Shown here one piece after another: positions 51,014 through 59,535 of a stretch of 64,000 nt of DNA. The notes beneath the pieces are model-generated. The model saw only the letters and a program-made list of their open reading frames with translations. It was not told where the DNA came from and ran no database searches. The stretch lies in the NCBI RefSeq assembly GCF_902729445.1, contig NZ_CACVCE010000012.1:1-64000 (forward strand), read 5' to 3'. The stretch's first letter is position 1; each line of letters starts with the position of its first letter. The translations under genes were made by a program, and so were the position numbers. Origin of the DNA: Magnetospirillum sp902729445. Lineage in GTDB: Bacteria; Pseudomonadota; Alphaproteobacteria; Rhodospirillales; Magnetospirillaceae.

Positions 51014-51038
51014 GCGTTTGCCGGATCGGCGCCGAAGC

Positions 51039-51479
51039 TTACTTCTTCGCGCTCTTCACGAAGGCTTCGCGGATCTCGTCCATGTTCTGGGTGAAGCGCT
51101 TGTTCAACAGGTCGAACGCCTCGTTGTTGGCCTTGGCGATCATCTCGGCCAGTTCGCGCATGTTGGACAGCGAACGCTCGAAGGCGTCCTTGGCCAGCTC
51201 GGTCTGCTTGGCGGCCTTGTCCTGCGGAGCGCCCGGCTCCGAGATGTCCTTGGTCGCCTGGGACACTTCGTCCATGGTCTGGCGCAGAATCTCGGCCTGA
51301 CGCTTCAGAACGGCCTGCAGGCCGTCATAGGCCAGACGGTTGGCCTGGGTCAGGGCCTCGATGTTGCGGCGCTGGCTGCTCACGAGGGTCTCAACGTCAA
51401 CGCCGGGGACCTTGAAGTCACCCATGTACTTGGTGATGTCGAAATCGAACAACTGCTCGGGCTGCTGCTTGCTGGCCAT
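51039..51479 (-). CDS. Phasin family protein
   Basis: Polyhydroxyalkanoate granule-associated protein of 146 residues. It is helical and amphipathic, with the phasin-2 type pattern: FDFDITKYMGDFKVPGVDVE, SQRRNIEALTQANRLAYDGL, and a Lys-rich C-terminus FVKSAKK. It coats storage granules and affects their number and size. Transcribed alone, with an AT-rich upstream region and a terminator on its far side. No phaC or phaR is in the window. Confidence 0.88.
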   Translation of the reverse strand: MASKQQPEQLFDFDITKYMGDFKVPGVDVETLVSSQRRNIEALTQANRLAYDGLQAVLKRQAEILRQTMDEVSQATKDISEPGAPQDKAAKQTELAKDAFERSLSNMRELAEMIAKANNEAFDLLNKRFTQNMDEIREAFVKSAKK

Positions 51480-51715
51480 GACACGTCTCCAACCTGCGGG
51501 GGGTATGTTGCGGTGCAGCGAAACATACGCGCGCCGGTGCTGTTCGTCAACAAAATGAGTCGGTTAGTCCGTGCGAGCAAACAAATCGCATGGGGGTCTG
51601 TACGACCCATGAGGTTCGTATGATGGCCGAGGGCGAACATTCAGGCTCTCATCTGTGCTTGCATACAACCTAAAAAAGATTGAATAATGGAAAATACTCA
51701 CGATGATGGTCGATC

Positions 51716-52411
51716 ATGCACGCAGAAATGTTAAAAGCCGATAAGATCGTCAGTGCGGTTCTCGCTGGTGTCGTCGAGGCCCGTCACACCTATGCCGCCT
51801 GGACCGCCAACGGGGGCTATTTCTCGTGGGCGCCTGAATATTTGATCACCGTATCCGTGGCGCAGGCGGTGTGGGATTGGTGCGCCCCCCTGACGGTGTG
51901 GCCGGAATTTCCCTTGGGCGACGCCGCCCGCGATTCGGCGCCGGCGGGGCCGGGGCGGGCCTGGTTGGACGGCAATCGCCGCGTCGATCTGCTGATCTAT
52001 CGGGGCGGGTCGCGACCGCACGCGGTGGTCGAGATCAAGCGCAACGTCGATGGCTGGGGCCGCATTACCGGCGACCTGGACCGCATGCGGTCGTTGCTGG
52101 TCGGCGAAGGCGGGTCGTTCCAACTGGGGGTGGTGGCCTTCAGCTGCACCTACATGGCGCCGGCCGAACCGCGCGAGCGCGAGCGGTTCGTGGCCCGCCT
52201 GCGCCGCATGGCCGAGGCGGCCGAGGCGGTGGACGAGCCGGGGTGGCAATGTCGTCTGACCGCCGGCGGAATCAATCATGATGGTCATGAATACTGGTCG
52301 GCGGCGGCGGTGGTGATGGAACGCGCCGATCGGGAACAGCGCCGCTCGCCAGCAAAGGCGCGGTATTCCCCTTGCGAATCGCGGTCGGCGCAAGTAACTT
52401 CGCCGCCTTGA
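51716..52411 (+). CDS. Orphan PD-(D/E)XK-like protein
   Basis: A 231-residue soluble protein. The segment RRVDLLIYRGGSRPHAVVEI followed by KRN fits the D-(x)n-E-x-K core of PD-(D/E)XK nucleases (D91, E106, K108), preceded by a conserved Glu41 in the N-terminal helices. The C-terminal tail is basic and Ser-rich. An AT-rich stretch at 51650-51720, unlike the rest of the window, lies directly upstream. I do not recognise a specific family; a restriction-like or DNA-processing role is only a motif-based guess. The ATG at 51716 was taken as start. Confidence 0.6.
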   Translation: MHAEMLKADKIVSAVLAGVVEARHTYAAWTANGGYFSWAPEYLITVSVAQAVWDWCAPLTVWPEFPLGDAARDSAPAGPGRAWLDGNRRVDLLIYRGGSRPHAVVEIKRNVDGWGRITGDLDRMRSLLVGEGGSFQLGVVAFSCTYMAPAEPRERERFVARLRRMAEAAEAVDEPGWQCRLTAGGINHDGHEYWSAAAVVMERADREQRRSPAKARYSPCESRSAQVTSPP

Positions 52412-52437
52412 TTTCTTTCTGCCAGATGGGGAATACC

Positions 52438-53640
52438 ATGCCGTTCATCGCAGACAGGCTGTCGGCCATCAAGCCCTCTCCGACCATCGCCGTGACCCAG
52501 AAGGCCGCCGAGTTGAAGGCTGCCGGCCGCGACGTCATCGGCCTGGGCGCCGGCGAGCCCGACTTCGACACCCCCGAAAACATCAAGGCGGCGGCCAAGG
52601 CGGCCATCGATGGCGGCCAGACCAAGTATGTGGCTCCGGCCGGCACCTTGGAACTGCGCAAGGCCATCGCCGCCAAGTTCAAGCGCGAGAACGGGCTGGA
52701 TTACACCGCCGACCAGGTCACCGTCGGCGTCGGCGGCAAGGGCGTGATCTTCAACGCCTTCATGGCCACCATCAATCCCGGTGACGAAGTCATCGTGCCG
52801 GCGCCCTATTGGGTGTCGTACCCCGATATCGCCCTGATGTTCGGCGGTGTCCCGGTGTTCGTGGTCGGGCCTGAGGAAAAGGGCTTCAAGCTGCAGCCCG
52901 CCGACCTGGAAAAGGCCATCACCCCCAAGACCAAGTGGCTGGTGCTGAATTCGCCGTCCAACCCGTCGGGCGCGGCCTATTCGTGGGACGAGATGAAGGC
53001 CCTGACCGACGTGCTGGTCAAGCACCCGCATGTCTATGTCATGTCGGACGACATGTACGAGCACCTGGTCTATGACGGTTTCAAGTTCTGCACCCCGGCC
53101 CAGGTCGAGCCCAAGCTCTATGACCGCACGCTGACCATGAACGGCGTGTCGAAGGCCTATGCCATGACCGGCTGGCGCGTCGGCTATGCCGCCGGCCCGT
53201 TGCCGCTGATCAAGGCGATCAACATGATCCAGTCGCAGTCGGTGACCCACACCGCCTCGATCAGCCAGGCGGCGGCGGTGGAAGCCCTGAACGGCACCCA
53301 GGACTTCATCCCGAAGAACCAGGAGATCTTCAAGGCCCGCCGCGACATGGTGGTCAAGCTGCTGAACGATTGCCCCGGCATCACCTGCCGCACCCCGGAA
53401 GGCGCCTTCTATGTCTATCCGTCCTGCGCCGGAATCATCGGCAAGAAGACCAAGGACGGCAAGGTCATCGCCAGCGACACCGACTTCGTCGGCGCCCTGC
53501 TGGAGGCCGAAGGCGTGGCGGTGGTCCAGGGCGCGGCCTTCGGCCTGGAACCTTATTTCCGCATCTCCTACGCCACCTCGACCGAGGCGCTGACCAAGGC
53601 CTGCGAGCGCATCAAGCGCTTCTGCGAATCGCTGGTGTAA
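52438..53640 (+). CDS. Aspartate aminotransferase (class I)
   Basis: PLP-dependent transaminase (aspartate plus 2-oxoglutarate to oxaloacetate plus glutamate). The 400-residue protein has the alphaproteobacterial AatA-type start FIADRLSAIKPSPTIAVTQKA and GLGAGEPDFDTPENIK. Next come LNSPSNPSGAAYSW and the PLP-lysine motif NGVSKAYAMTGWRVGYAAG. The substrate-binding Arg is in YFRISYATS. The ATG at 52438 was preferred because GGGGA lies 5-6 bases upstream and it gives the family N-terminus; longer frames reach 52372. It ends in a strong terminator. Confidence 0.94.
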   Translation: MPFIADRLSAIKPSPTIAVTQKAAELKAAGRDVIGLGAGEPDFDTPENIKAAAKAAIDGGQTKYVAPAGTLELRKAIAAKFKRENGLDYTADQVTVGVGGKGVIFNAFMATINPGDEVIVPAPYWVSYPDIALMFGGVPVFVVGPEEKGFKLQPADLEKAITPKTKWLVLNSPSNPSGAAYSWDEMKALTDVLVKHPHVYVMSDDMYEHLVYDGFKFCTPAQVEPKLYDRTLTMNGVSKAYAMTGWRVGYAAGPLPLIKAINMIQSQSVTHTASISQAAAVEALNGTQDFIPKNQEIFKARRDMVVKLLNDCPGITCRTPEGAFYVYPSCAGIIGKKTKDGKVIASDTDFVGALLEAEGVAVVQGAAFGLEPYFRISYATSTEALTKACERIKRFCESLV

Positions 53641-53658
53641 AACCCAGCCGTCGCGACC

Positions 53659-53687
53659 AAGGGGCGCCCCGCCGGGCGCCCCTTTTT
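53659..53687 (+). terminator. Intrinsic terminator of aspartate aminotransferase
   Basis: An 11-bp stem (AAGGGGCGCCC / GGGCGCCCCTT) with a CGCC loop is followed by TTTTT, a classical rho-independent terminator. Confidence 0.9.
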
Positions 53688-53774
53688 CGTGGGCGGGTGC
53701 TGGAGAAATTGTCCTTTGAAATCGGGCGCCGCCGGATGATGATCAACCATTGATTCAATTCGGGCGCGTCGTCG

Positions 53775-55847
53775 ATGGACCAGGGCAAGCCGAAACCGGA
53801 ACGCAAGGGGGAAGGCGAAGACGCGGCCCCGTCGTTCCACCGGCTGGCCTTCGAGAACTCGTCGGCGGCGATGATCGGCGTCGATGCCGACGGCACCGTC
53901 GCGGTGGCCAACCGGGCGGCCTGCCGCCTGATCGGCGACGATCCGCGCGGCCGGGCGTTCCTGAGCTTGATCCGCGAGCAGGATCGACCGGGGCTGGACC
54001 AGGCGATCGCCACCTTCCTGGCCGGCGCCGAAGACGTTTCCGTCCTGCGGCGCGAAGCCAACGGCGTCATCCACCTTTTGCAGGGCGACGGGCAAGGATC
54101 GTTGCCGGTCGAGGTGGCGCTGTCGCGGGCCGGCCAGCGCCTGCTGGTCACCGTGCGCGACATCGGCTCGCGCATCGCGCTGCGCACCATCATCGAGAAC
54201 ATGCCGGGCGCCGTCACCTTGTTCGGGCCGGATCTGGAAATGCGGGCCTGCAATGCCAAGCTGCAGGCCTTGCTGGGCTTTCCCGACAGCCTGTTCGACG
54301 GTGGCCTGCCGTCGCTGGAGACCTTGCTGCGCTACAATGCCGAGCGGGGCGAATACGGCCCCGGCGACGTCGATGCCCTGGTGGCCGAGCGGCTGCGCCA
54401 GGCCCGCATTCCCGAAGCCCATGTGTTCGAGCGCCGACGCACCGACGGCACCACCTTGGAAATCCGCGGCGCGCCGCTGCCAGGCGGCGGCTTCGTGACC
54501 ATCTATACCGACGTGACCGCCCGCAAACAGGCCGAGGAGGCCCTGCAGGCGGCGATGGCGGAATCGGAACGGGTCCGCGTTCATCTGCATTCGGTGATCG
54601 AGCATTTGCCGCAAGGGGTGACGGTGGTCGACCCAGGCCTAGACATCGTGGTGTGGAACCAGGCCTTCGCCCGCCTGTTGGATATTCCCGACACGGTGAT
54701 GCCGCCCGGCGAGGTGGTGCCCTATGCCGACGCCATCCGCTTCGTCGCCGAACGCGGCGATTACGGCCCCGGCGATCCCGAGGATCATGTCCGCCAGCGG
54801 GTCGAGCTGGCCCGCAACCCGTCGCAGCATCGGTTCGAGCGGGTATTGCCGACCGGGCGGATCATCGAGGTGTTCGGCCGGCCGATGAGCGACGGCGGCT
54901 TCGTCACCACCTATACCGACATCACCGACATCCGCGCCTCGGCGCGGCAGTTGGAACGCACGCTGGCCCTGATGGACGAGATCATCTCGCGCTCGGTGAT
55001 CGCGGTCTTCGAACTGGACGGCGACGCCCGGTTCCGGTTCGCCTCGGGGATCGAACGGGTGCTGGGCTACGAAATGGGCGAGATCGACGGACGCTCGCTC
55101 TTGGAATTCGTCGAGCCGACGGCGCGTCCGGTGGTGATGGGCTGGCTGGCTGGCGACCTGGCCCCGGGCGAGAAGGCGGTGGCGCCGTTTCGCTGCAAGG
55201 GCGGGCGCCAGGCCTGGCTGGAACTGTCGGGCTATGGCGTCGATGGCGGCTTCAGGGGTGTCGCCACCGACATCACCGAAAAGCACCATCAGGACCTGAA
55301 GATCAAGACGCTGGTCGAGCGGCTGGAGCAATCGGCGCTGCATGACGCCCTGACCGGCCTGGCCAACCGGACCAAGTTCACCCAGCGCTTCGATATCGAA
55401 TGCGACCGTCTGGTGCGGTCGGGCAAACCGATGTCGCTTCTGGTCATCGATCTCGACCATTTCAAGGCGATCAACGACACCTTCGGCCATGTGGTCGGCG
55501 ATCTGGTCCTGAAGGAAACCGCCGAGGTCCTGCAGGGATCGGTGCGGGCGACCGATCTGGTGTCGCGCTTCGGCGGCGAGGAATTCGTCGTGCTGCTGCC
55601 CGAAACCGATATGGAAGGGGCGCTGACCGTGGCGGAAAGCCTGCGCGGGGCCGTGGCTGACCGCAAGATTCGGGCCCCCGGGATTGCCGAGCCCATTTCG
55701 GTCACCGGAACCTTCGGGGTGTCGTCGATGGATCGCGACGAATTGCTGGCGCTCGACGATTTCATCGATGCCGCCGATCGCGCCGCCTATCGCGGCAAGC
55801 GCGCCGGCCGCAACCGGGTCTGCGCCGCTACCGACGACGCAGCCTGA
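53775..55847 (+). CDS. Multi-PAS diguanylate cyclase
   Basis: A 690-residue signalling protein with about four PAS-type modules (approx. 22-130, 137-250, 270-385 and 400-505). Two of them (137-250 and 270-385) are near-duplicates of the PAS-7 kind: both contain RGEYGPGD/RGDYGPGD and GGFVT-YTD. A GGDEF domain (520-690) with an intact GGEEF core at 600-604 follows, preceded by a canonical inhibitory site RATD (591-594). It should synthesise cyclic-di-GMP with product inhibition. No membrane segments are seen, so sensing is cytoplasmic. It stands alone; its last 61 bases overlap a small antisense gene. Confidence 0.92.
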   Translation: MDQGKPKPERKGEGEDAAPSFHRLAFENSSAAMIGVDADGTVAVANRAACRLIGDDPRGRAFLSLIREQDRPGLDQAIATFLAGAEDVSVLRREANGVIHLLQGDGQGSLPVEVALSRAGQRLLVTVRDIGSRIALRTIIENMPGAVTLFGPDLEMRACNAKLQALLGFPDSLFDGGLPSLETLLRYNAERGEYGPGDVDALVAERLRQARIPEAHVFERRRTDGTTLEIRGAPLPGGGFVTIYTDVTARKQAEEALQAAMAESERVRVHLHSVIEHLPQGVTVVDPGLDIVVWNQAFARLLDIPDTVMPPGEVVPYADAIRFVAERGDYGPGDPEDHVRQRVELARNPSQHRFERVLPTGRIIEVFGRPMSDGGFVTTYTDITDIRASARQLERTLALMDEIISRSVIAVFELDGDARFRFASGIERVLGYEMGEIDGRSLLEFVEPTARPVVMGWLAGDLAPGEKAVAPFRCKGGRQAWLELSGYGVDGGFRGVATDITEKHHQDLKIKTLVERLEQSALHDALTGLANRTKFTQRFDIECDRLVRSGKPMSLLVIDLDHFKAINDTFGHVVGDLVLKETAEVLQGSVRATDLVSRFGGEEFVVLLPETDMEGALTVAESLRGAVADRKIRAPGIAEPISVTGTFGVSSMDRDELLALDDFIDAADRAAYRGKRAGRNRVCAATDDAA

Positions 55848-56095
55848 CCGCCGCCACCGGCTGCCGGGCCGGTCGGCAGACCACGGACCAATCCATGACG
55901 ATAGGCGCCGATGTCGGCCGCCGCCATCTCCAGACAGGGGTGGCCGGGCGCCAGGGTCAGCCGTCGCCTGCCCAGCCGTTCCCGTCCCTCGCGCAGCAGG
56001 CGCGCCAGCAGGGCCACCGGGGGCGGGGGCGGGGCGGCCGGGTCGGCGGCGGGAATGGGGCCGTCATAGCGGCGTTCAAGCGCGGGTCGATCCAT
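55787..56095 (-). CDS. Small hypothetical protein with LexA-type box
   Basis: A 102-residue basic, Pro/Arg-rich protein (start MDRPALERRYDGPIPA, later LLARLLREGRERLGRRRLTL). Its 3' end overlaps the GGDEF gene by 61 bp on the opposite strand. The coding call is moderate. It is helped by a LexA-type direct repeat GTTC-N7-GTTC immediately upstream and a fitting promoter whose start point falls at or near the ATG. The GGDEF overlap is unusual. It may be SOS-induced. I do not recognise the family. Confidence 0.45.
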   Translation of the reverse strand: MDRPALERRYDGPIPAADPAAPPPPPVALLARLLREGRERLGRRRLTLAPGHPCLEMAAADIGAYRHGLVRGLPTGPAAGGGGQAASSVAAQTRLRPARLPR

Positions 56096-56101
56096 ACCGC
56101 G

Positions 56102-56130
56102 ATAGAACAATAAGTGAACAAAAAAGTCAA
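56102..56130 (-). promoter_or_regulatory. LexA-type box inside a promoter
   Basis: On the minus strand, TTGACT (-35, 56130-56125) and TTCTAT (-10, 56107-56102) are 17 bases apart. Between and overlapping them lies GTTC-ACTTATT-GTTC (56119-56105), an exact match to the alphaproteobacterial LexA site GTTC-N7-GTTC. Repressor binding would block this promoter. Confidence 0.65.
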
Positions 56131-56168
56131 GCCGAAGGTGCGGGGCGAAGGTCGGCGGGGCGGTCAGA

Positions 56169-56804
56169 TTATTGGCTGGCCCACAGGATGCGGGCCATCC
56201 ACGCCACGTCCTCGGTGGCGAGGCTGCGGCCGGGATGGGCCGGATTGATCGAGGCCAGCTCGATGCGCTTGGCGGTCTGGCGCAGCAATTCCTTGGCCAT
56301 CACCTCGCCCCCAGTGGTGCGCACGACGACGCGGTCGCCGCGCCGGACCGAGGCGCCGGGCGAGACGATGATGGTGTCGCCGGCCCGGTACAGCGGTTCC
56401 ATGCTGTCACCCGATACTTCCAGGGCATAGGCGTGGGCGTCGCCGATCTCGGGGAACGGGATCTCGTCCCAGCCGCCGCCGACCGGATAGCCGGCATCGT
56501 CGAAGAAGCCGCGGTCGCCGGCCTGGGCGAAGCCGATCAGCGGCACCGTGGCAGTCGGGCGCGGCTGCCGGTTGCCGCCCTCGATATAGGTGACCAGGTC
56601 GCCCAGGGTGGCGCCCGTGGCCTCAAGGACCTTGGAGACGCTTTCGGTCGATGGCCAGCGGGGCTTGCCCTCGCGGGTGATGCGTTTGCTTTTGTTGAAC
56701 GTGGTCGGGTCAAGCCCAGCCCGACGGGCCAGGGCTGACGCGGTCAACCCATTGTCGCGGGCCAGGGCATCAATGGCCGCCCAGATATCGGCGTGCTTCA
56801 ACAT
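56169..56804 (-). CDS. S24-type HTH repressor
   Basis: A 211-residue protein with an N-terminal HTH (about 10-45, TASALARRAGLDPTTFNKSK) and a C-terminal S24 peptidase domain. Catalytic residues are in place: S134 (SGDSMEP) and K171 (GGEVMAKEL), with a candidate self-cleavage bond Ala95-Gly96 (GFAQAGDRGF). The domain order is that of phage CI-like and COG2932-type regulators. It is divergent from the phage-like genes at 56.9-60.6 kb, as a prophage repressor would be. It could equally be a host regulator of this family, which is common in alphaproteobacteria. Confidence 0.8.
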   Translation of the reverse strand: MLKHADIWAAIDALARDNGLTASALARRAGLDPTTFNKSKRITREGKPRWPSTESVSKVLEATGATLGDLVTYIEGGNRQPRPTATVPLIGFAQAGDRGFFDDAGYPVGGGWDEIPFPEIGDAHAYALEVSGDSMEPLYRAGDTIIVSPGASVRRGDRVVVRTTGGEVMAKELLRQTAKRIELASINPAHPGRSLATEDVAWMARILWASQ

Positions 56805-56862
56805 GGGAAGATGGTCTCGCAAATCGTGCGATCCTGCAGCAGGAAAAAGAACCTAAAACTTC

Positions 56863-56892
56863 TTGACTCTAATCCGCTGCGCGCGCCATAAG
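56863..56892 (+). promoter_or_regulatory. Candidate promoter of phage-like operon
   Basis: TTGACT (56863-56868) and CATAAG (56887-56892), spaced by 18 bases, precede the first gene by about 35 bases. Flanking AAACT/AGTTT-like halves could form a repressor operator. Confidence 0.4.
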
Positions 56893-56926
56893 AGTTTATC
56901 TAATGTTCTCAGCGATTGAGGGAAAG

Positions 56927-57292
56927 ATGACGCGAATGCGCTACGTGCCGCGCCCGCTTGGGCGGGCGGATGGACAACCTTTCGGCAGCGCCGAGGAGGC
57001 CTGGATGTGGTTCGGCGCGTGCCAGTTGGCCCGGGCCGTGGGGGCGCGGTTGCAGGCTGGTCAGGGTGACGTTTCCAGGCCCTGCGATCCCGACGATATC
57101 TACCGTGCGGTGCAGCGGCTTTATCGTCTGCGGCGGATTGGCGGCCGGCATCTTCGCGTGCTGGGCCGCTTTGCCGCCAGCCAGTGCCCGCCCGATCCCC
57201 GGGCCGGCGACGGCGCGGGCCAGGCCGTGCTGTGGGCCGAGGCGCTGGATTACCTGGACGTCGACCTGCGCCAGCGGGGGATCGTGGCGTGA
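56927..57292 (+). CDS. Hypothetical protein, phage-module associated
   Basis: A 121-residue protein, first in the podovirus-like operon. GAGGGAAAG directly precedes the ATG at 56927; the frame also has an ATG at 56903. It has one hydrophobic-helical segment with AWMWFGACQLARAVGARL and an RLRRIGGRHLRVLGRF stretch. Its stop overlaps the next GTG (GTGA). I recognise no family; its role (structural accessory or regulation) is inferred from position only. Confidence 0.6.
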   Translation: MTRMRYVPRPLGRADGQPFGSAEEAWMWFGACQLARAVGARLQAGQGDVSRPCDPDDIYRAVQRLYRLRRIGGRHLRVLGRFAASQCPPDPRAGDGAGQAVLWAEALDYLDVDLRQRGIVA

Positions 57293-57819
57293 CCGCGCGG
57301 GCCTTGGTGTTCTTCGGCGATGGCACGGGCTTGTGGTGGCTGAAATTGCTGCGGCCGGGATTTCGCCATTGCTTTGTCGCCGTCGAGGGTGCGGGGGGCT
57401 GGGTGGTGGTCGATCCCTTGTCCGATCGGACCCGGGTGGCGATCGTCCCGGCGGCAAGCGCCGACGAGCTACGTCGATGGTATGCGCGCCACAACTATCA
57501 GGCTGTTTTCGCAGAAGTTCATGAGCCCAATGAACGAGCGATGCCGTGGCGACCATACTCATGCGTTGAAGAGGTCAAGCGCGTTCTGGGAATTAACGCC
57601 GGGCACATCCTCACGCCATGGCAGCTATATAAGTATATGTCCCGTAATAGGAAAAATACCCTTGCTTTTAACCCGCCTTTGGCATATATCCAAAAGCGTG
57701 GTGCCCGAAAAGACCGGGTTTCGCCTGTTACCAGAAGTGCCGATGCGGAATTTTTGCGACGGCAAAAGGAACAAAACAAGATCATTCAGCATAGGAGGTT
57801 CCCATGGGTGGTTTTCTAG
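57289..57819 (+). CDS. Permuted papain/NlpC-like phage-module protein
   Basis: A 176-residue protein. The N-terminal half has LRPGFRHCFVAVEGAGGWVV (candidate His) and the later part PWRPYSCVEEVKRVLGI followed by HILTPWQLYKYM (candidate catalytic Cys). The order His then Cys resembles permuted NlpC/P60-type (papain-like) proteins that accompany podoviral portal genes. The nucleotide composition shifts from GC-rich to markedly AT-richer at about 57450-57800, within one reading frame. The GTG overlaps the preceding stop, and the 3' end overlaps the next gene by 16 bp. The function is inferred. Confidence 0.6.
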   Translation: MTARALVFFGDGTGLWWLKLLRPGFRHCFVAVEGAGGWVVVDPLSDRTRVAIVPAASADELRRWYARHNYQAVFAEVHEPNERAMPWRPYSCVEEVKRVLGINAGHILTPWQLYKYMSRNRKNTLAFNPPLAYIQKRGARKDRVSPVTRSADAEFLRRQKEQNKIIQHRRFPWVVF

Positions 57820-58007
57820 GTGGCTCGCCCGAGCCGCCGGCTCCGCCGCCGATGCCGGCGGTGATTGATCCCGAGGTCGAGGCGCGCAAGGCCCGGCAAG
57901 AGTCCATCGCCCGCAATCGGCGCGGCCGCGCCGGTATGGTTGCCGGCGACGAACGCGGAATCCTGACCCCGGTCGCCGGGCAGGGCAAAAGTCTGTTGGG
58001 GGAATGA
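57804..58007 (+). CDS. Small phage protein before portal
   Basis: A 67-residue Gly/Pro-rich protein (MGGFLGGSPEPPAPPPMPAV, later RKARQESIARNRRGRAGMV). AGGAGG lies five bases before the ATG. Small proteins of this composition commonly sit directly upstream of T7-like portal genes. It overlaps the preceding gene and is followed one base later by the portal gene. Confidence 0.75.
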   Translation: MGGFLGGSPEPPAPPPMPAVIDPEVEARKARQESIARNRRGRAGMVAGDERGILTPVAGQGKSLLGE

Positions 58008-58008
58008 C

Positions 58009-59535
58009 ATGACCGCACCCATCGTACCGTTGGTCGGCCCGGACGACGACGCCCGCGCGTTGCTCGCCCGTTTCCGCAAGGCCAAGGAACGCCGCTCGAC
58101 CTGGGAGGCTCATTGGCAGGAATGCTACGACTACGCCCTGCCGCTGCGCGATGGCGCCATGCAGGCGACCAATCCCGGCGAGAAGCGTGGCGACCGGCTG
58201 TTCGACGGCACCGCCCCGGATGCCGTGGATCAGTTGGCCGCCAGCTTGCTGTCGGAACTGACGCCGCCGTGGGCGCAATGGTTCGGCCTGACCGCCGGCG
58301 CCGCCCTCGACGCCGCCGAGGCCGAACAGGCGGCCCAGGTGCTGGACCGTGTCGGGACCGCGCTGCAGGGTCACTTCGACCGCTCGAACTTTGCCGTCGA
58401 GATGCATCAATGCTATCTGGACGTCGTCACCGGCGGCACCGCCTGTTTGCTGTTCGAGGAGGCGCCGCCGGGTGAGCCGTCGGCCTTTCGCTTTACCGCC
58501 GTGCCGCTGGCCCAGGCGGTGCTGGAGGAAGGCCCCACCGGCCGACTGGATGCCACCTGGCGTCGGTCCGAACTGACCCTGGCCCAGATCGGGGCTCGCT
58601 TTCCCGCCTACTCGGTTCCGGACAACCTGGCCCGCCAGGCCACGGACGACCCCGAGGCCAGGTTCGCGGTGATCGAGGCGGTGATTCCCAATCCGGCCGG
58701 CACCTACGATTATGCCGCCGTGCTGGAACAAGACGGCGCCGACGAGCCTTTGCTGGCCCAGGGCCGCTTCGGCAGCAGCCCCTTCATCAATTTCCGCTGG
58801 CTGAAGGCGCCCGGCGAAATCTATGGCCGTTCGCCGGTGATGAAGGCGCTGCCCGACATCAAGACCGCCAACAAGGTGGTGGAACTGGTGCTGAAGAACG
58901 CCACCATCGCGGTGACCGGCATTTGGCAGGCCGACGATGACGGCGTGCTGAACCCGGCCAACATCAAGCTGGTGCCGGGCACCATCATCCCCAAGGCGGT
59001 GGGCTCGGCGGGGTTGCAGCCGTTGGAAGCGCCCGGCCGCTTCGACATCTCGCAATTGGTGCTGGACGACATGCGCGGACGCATCCGCCATGCCCTGCTG
59101 GTCGATAAGCTGGGCCAGCCCAACGCGCCCGGCATGACCGCCACCGAGGTCATGGAGCGTTCCGCCGAGATGGCCAGGCTGCTGGGCGCCACCTTCGGCC
59201 GCCTGCAAAGCGAGCTGCTGACGCCGTTGATCATGCGCGCCGTCCACATCCTGCGTCGGCGCGGCGAGATTCCGCCCCTGCTGATCGACGGCCACACCGT
59301 CGATTTGCAGTACCGCTCGCCCTTGGCGCAAAGCCAGGCCCAACGCGATGCCCGCAACATGCTGACCTGGCTGGGCTCGCTGGCCCAGCTGGGGCCGGCC
59401 GGCATGCAGGCGGTCGATGCCGCCGCCGCCGCCCGTTGGCTGGGCCGGGCCTTCAACGTGCCGGCCGAGTTGATCACCCGCGCCGATCTTGCCCCCGAGA
59501 TGGCGGTTCCCGCCAACGAGGTGAGCCATGCCTAA
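58009..59535 (+). CDS. Podovirus-like head-tail connector (portal) protein
   Basis: Portal protein of 508 residues, which in T7-like phages forms the dodecameric ring through which DNA enters the capsid. Family features are visible: an N-terminal RRSTWEAHWQECYDYALPLR, DGTAPDAVDQLAASLLSELTPPWAQWF, DVVTGGTACLLFEE, INFRWLKAPGEIYGRSPVMKALPDI and LGQPNAPGMTATEVMERSAEM. The frame is intact, with no frameshift. No terminase gene is near. The next gene overlaps by 8 bp. Confidence 0.9.
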   Translation: MTAPIVPLVGPDDDARALLARFRKAKERRSTWEAHWQECYDYALPLRDGAMQATNPGEKRGDRLFDGTAPDAVDQLAASLLSELTPPWAQWFGLTAGAALDAAEAEQAAQVLDRVGTALQGHFDRSNFAVEMHQCYLDVVTGGTACLLFEEAPPGEPSAFRFTAVPLAQAVLEEGPTGRLDATWRRSELTLAQIGARFPAYSVPDNLARQATDDPEARFAVIEAVIPNPAGTYDYAAVLEQDGADEPLLAQGRFGSSPFINFRWLKAPGEIYGRSPVMKALPDIKTANKVVELVLKNATIAVTGIWQADDDGVLNPANIKLVPGTIIPKAVGSAGLQPLEAPGRFDISQLVLDDMRGRIRHALLVDKLGQPNAPGMTATEVMERSAEMARLLGATFGRLQSELLTPLIMRAVHILRRRGEIPPLLIDGHTVDLQYRSPLAQSQAQRDARNMLTWLGSLAQLGPAGMQAVDAAAAARWLGRAFNVPAELITRADLAPEMAVPANEVSHA

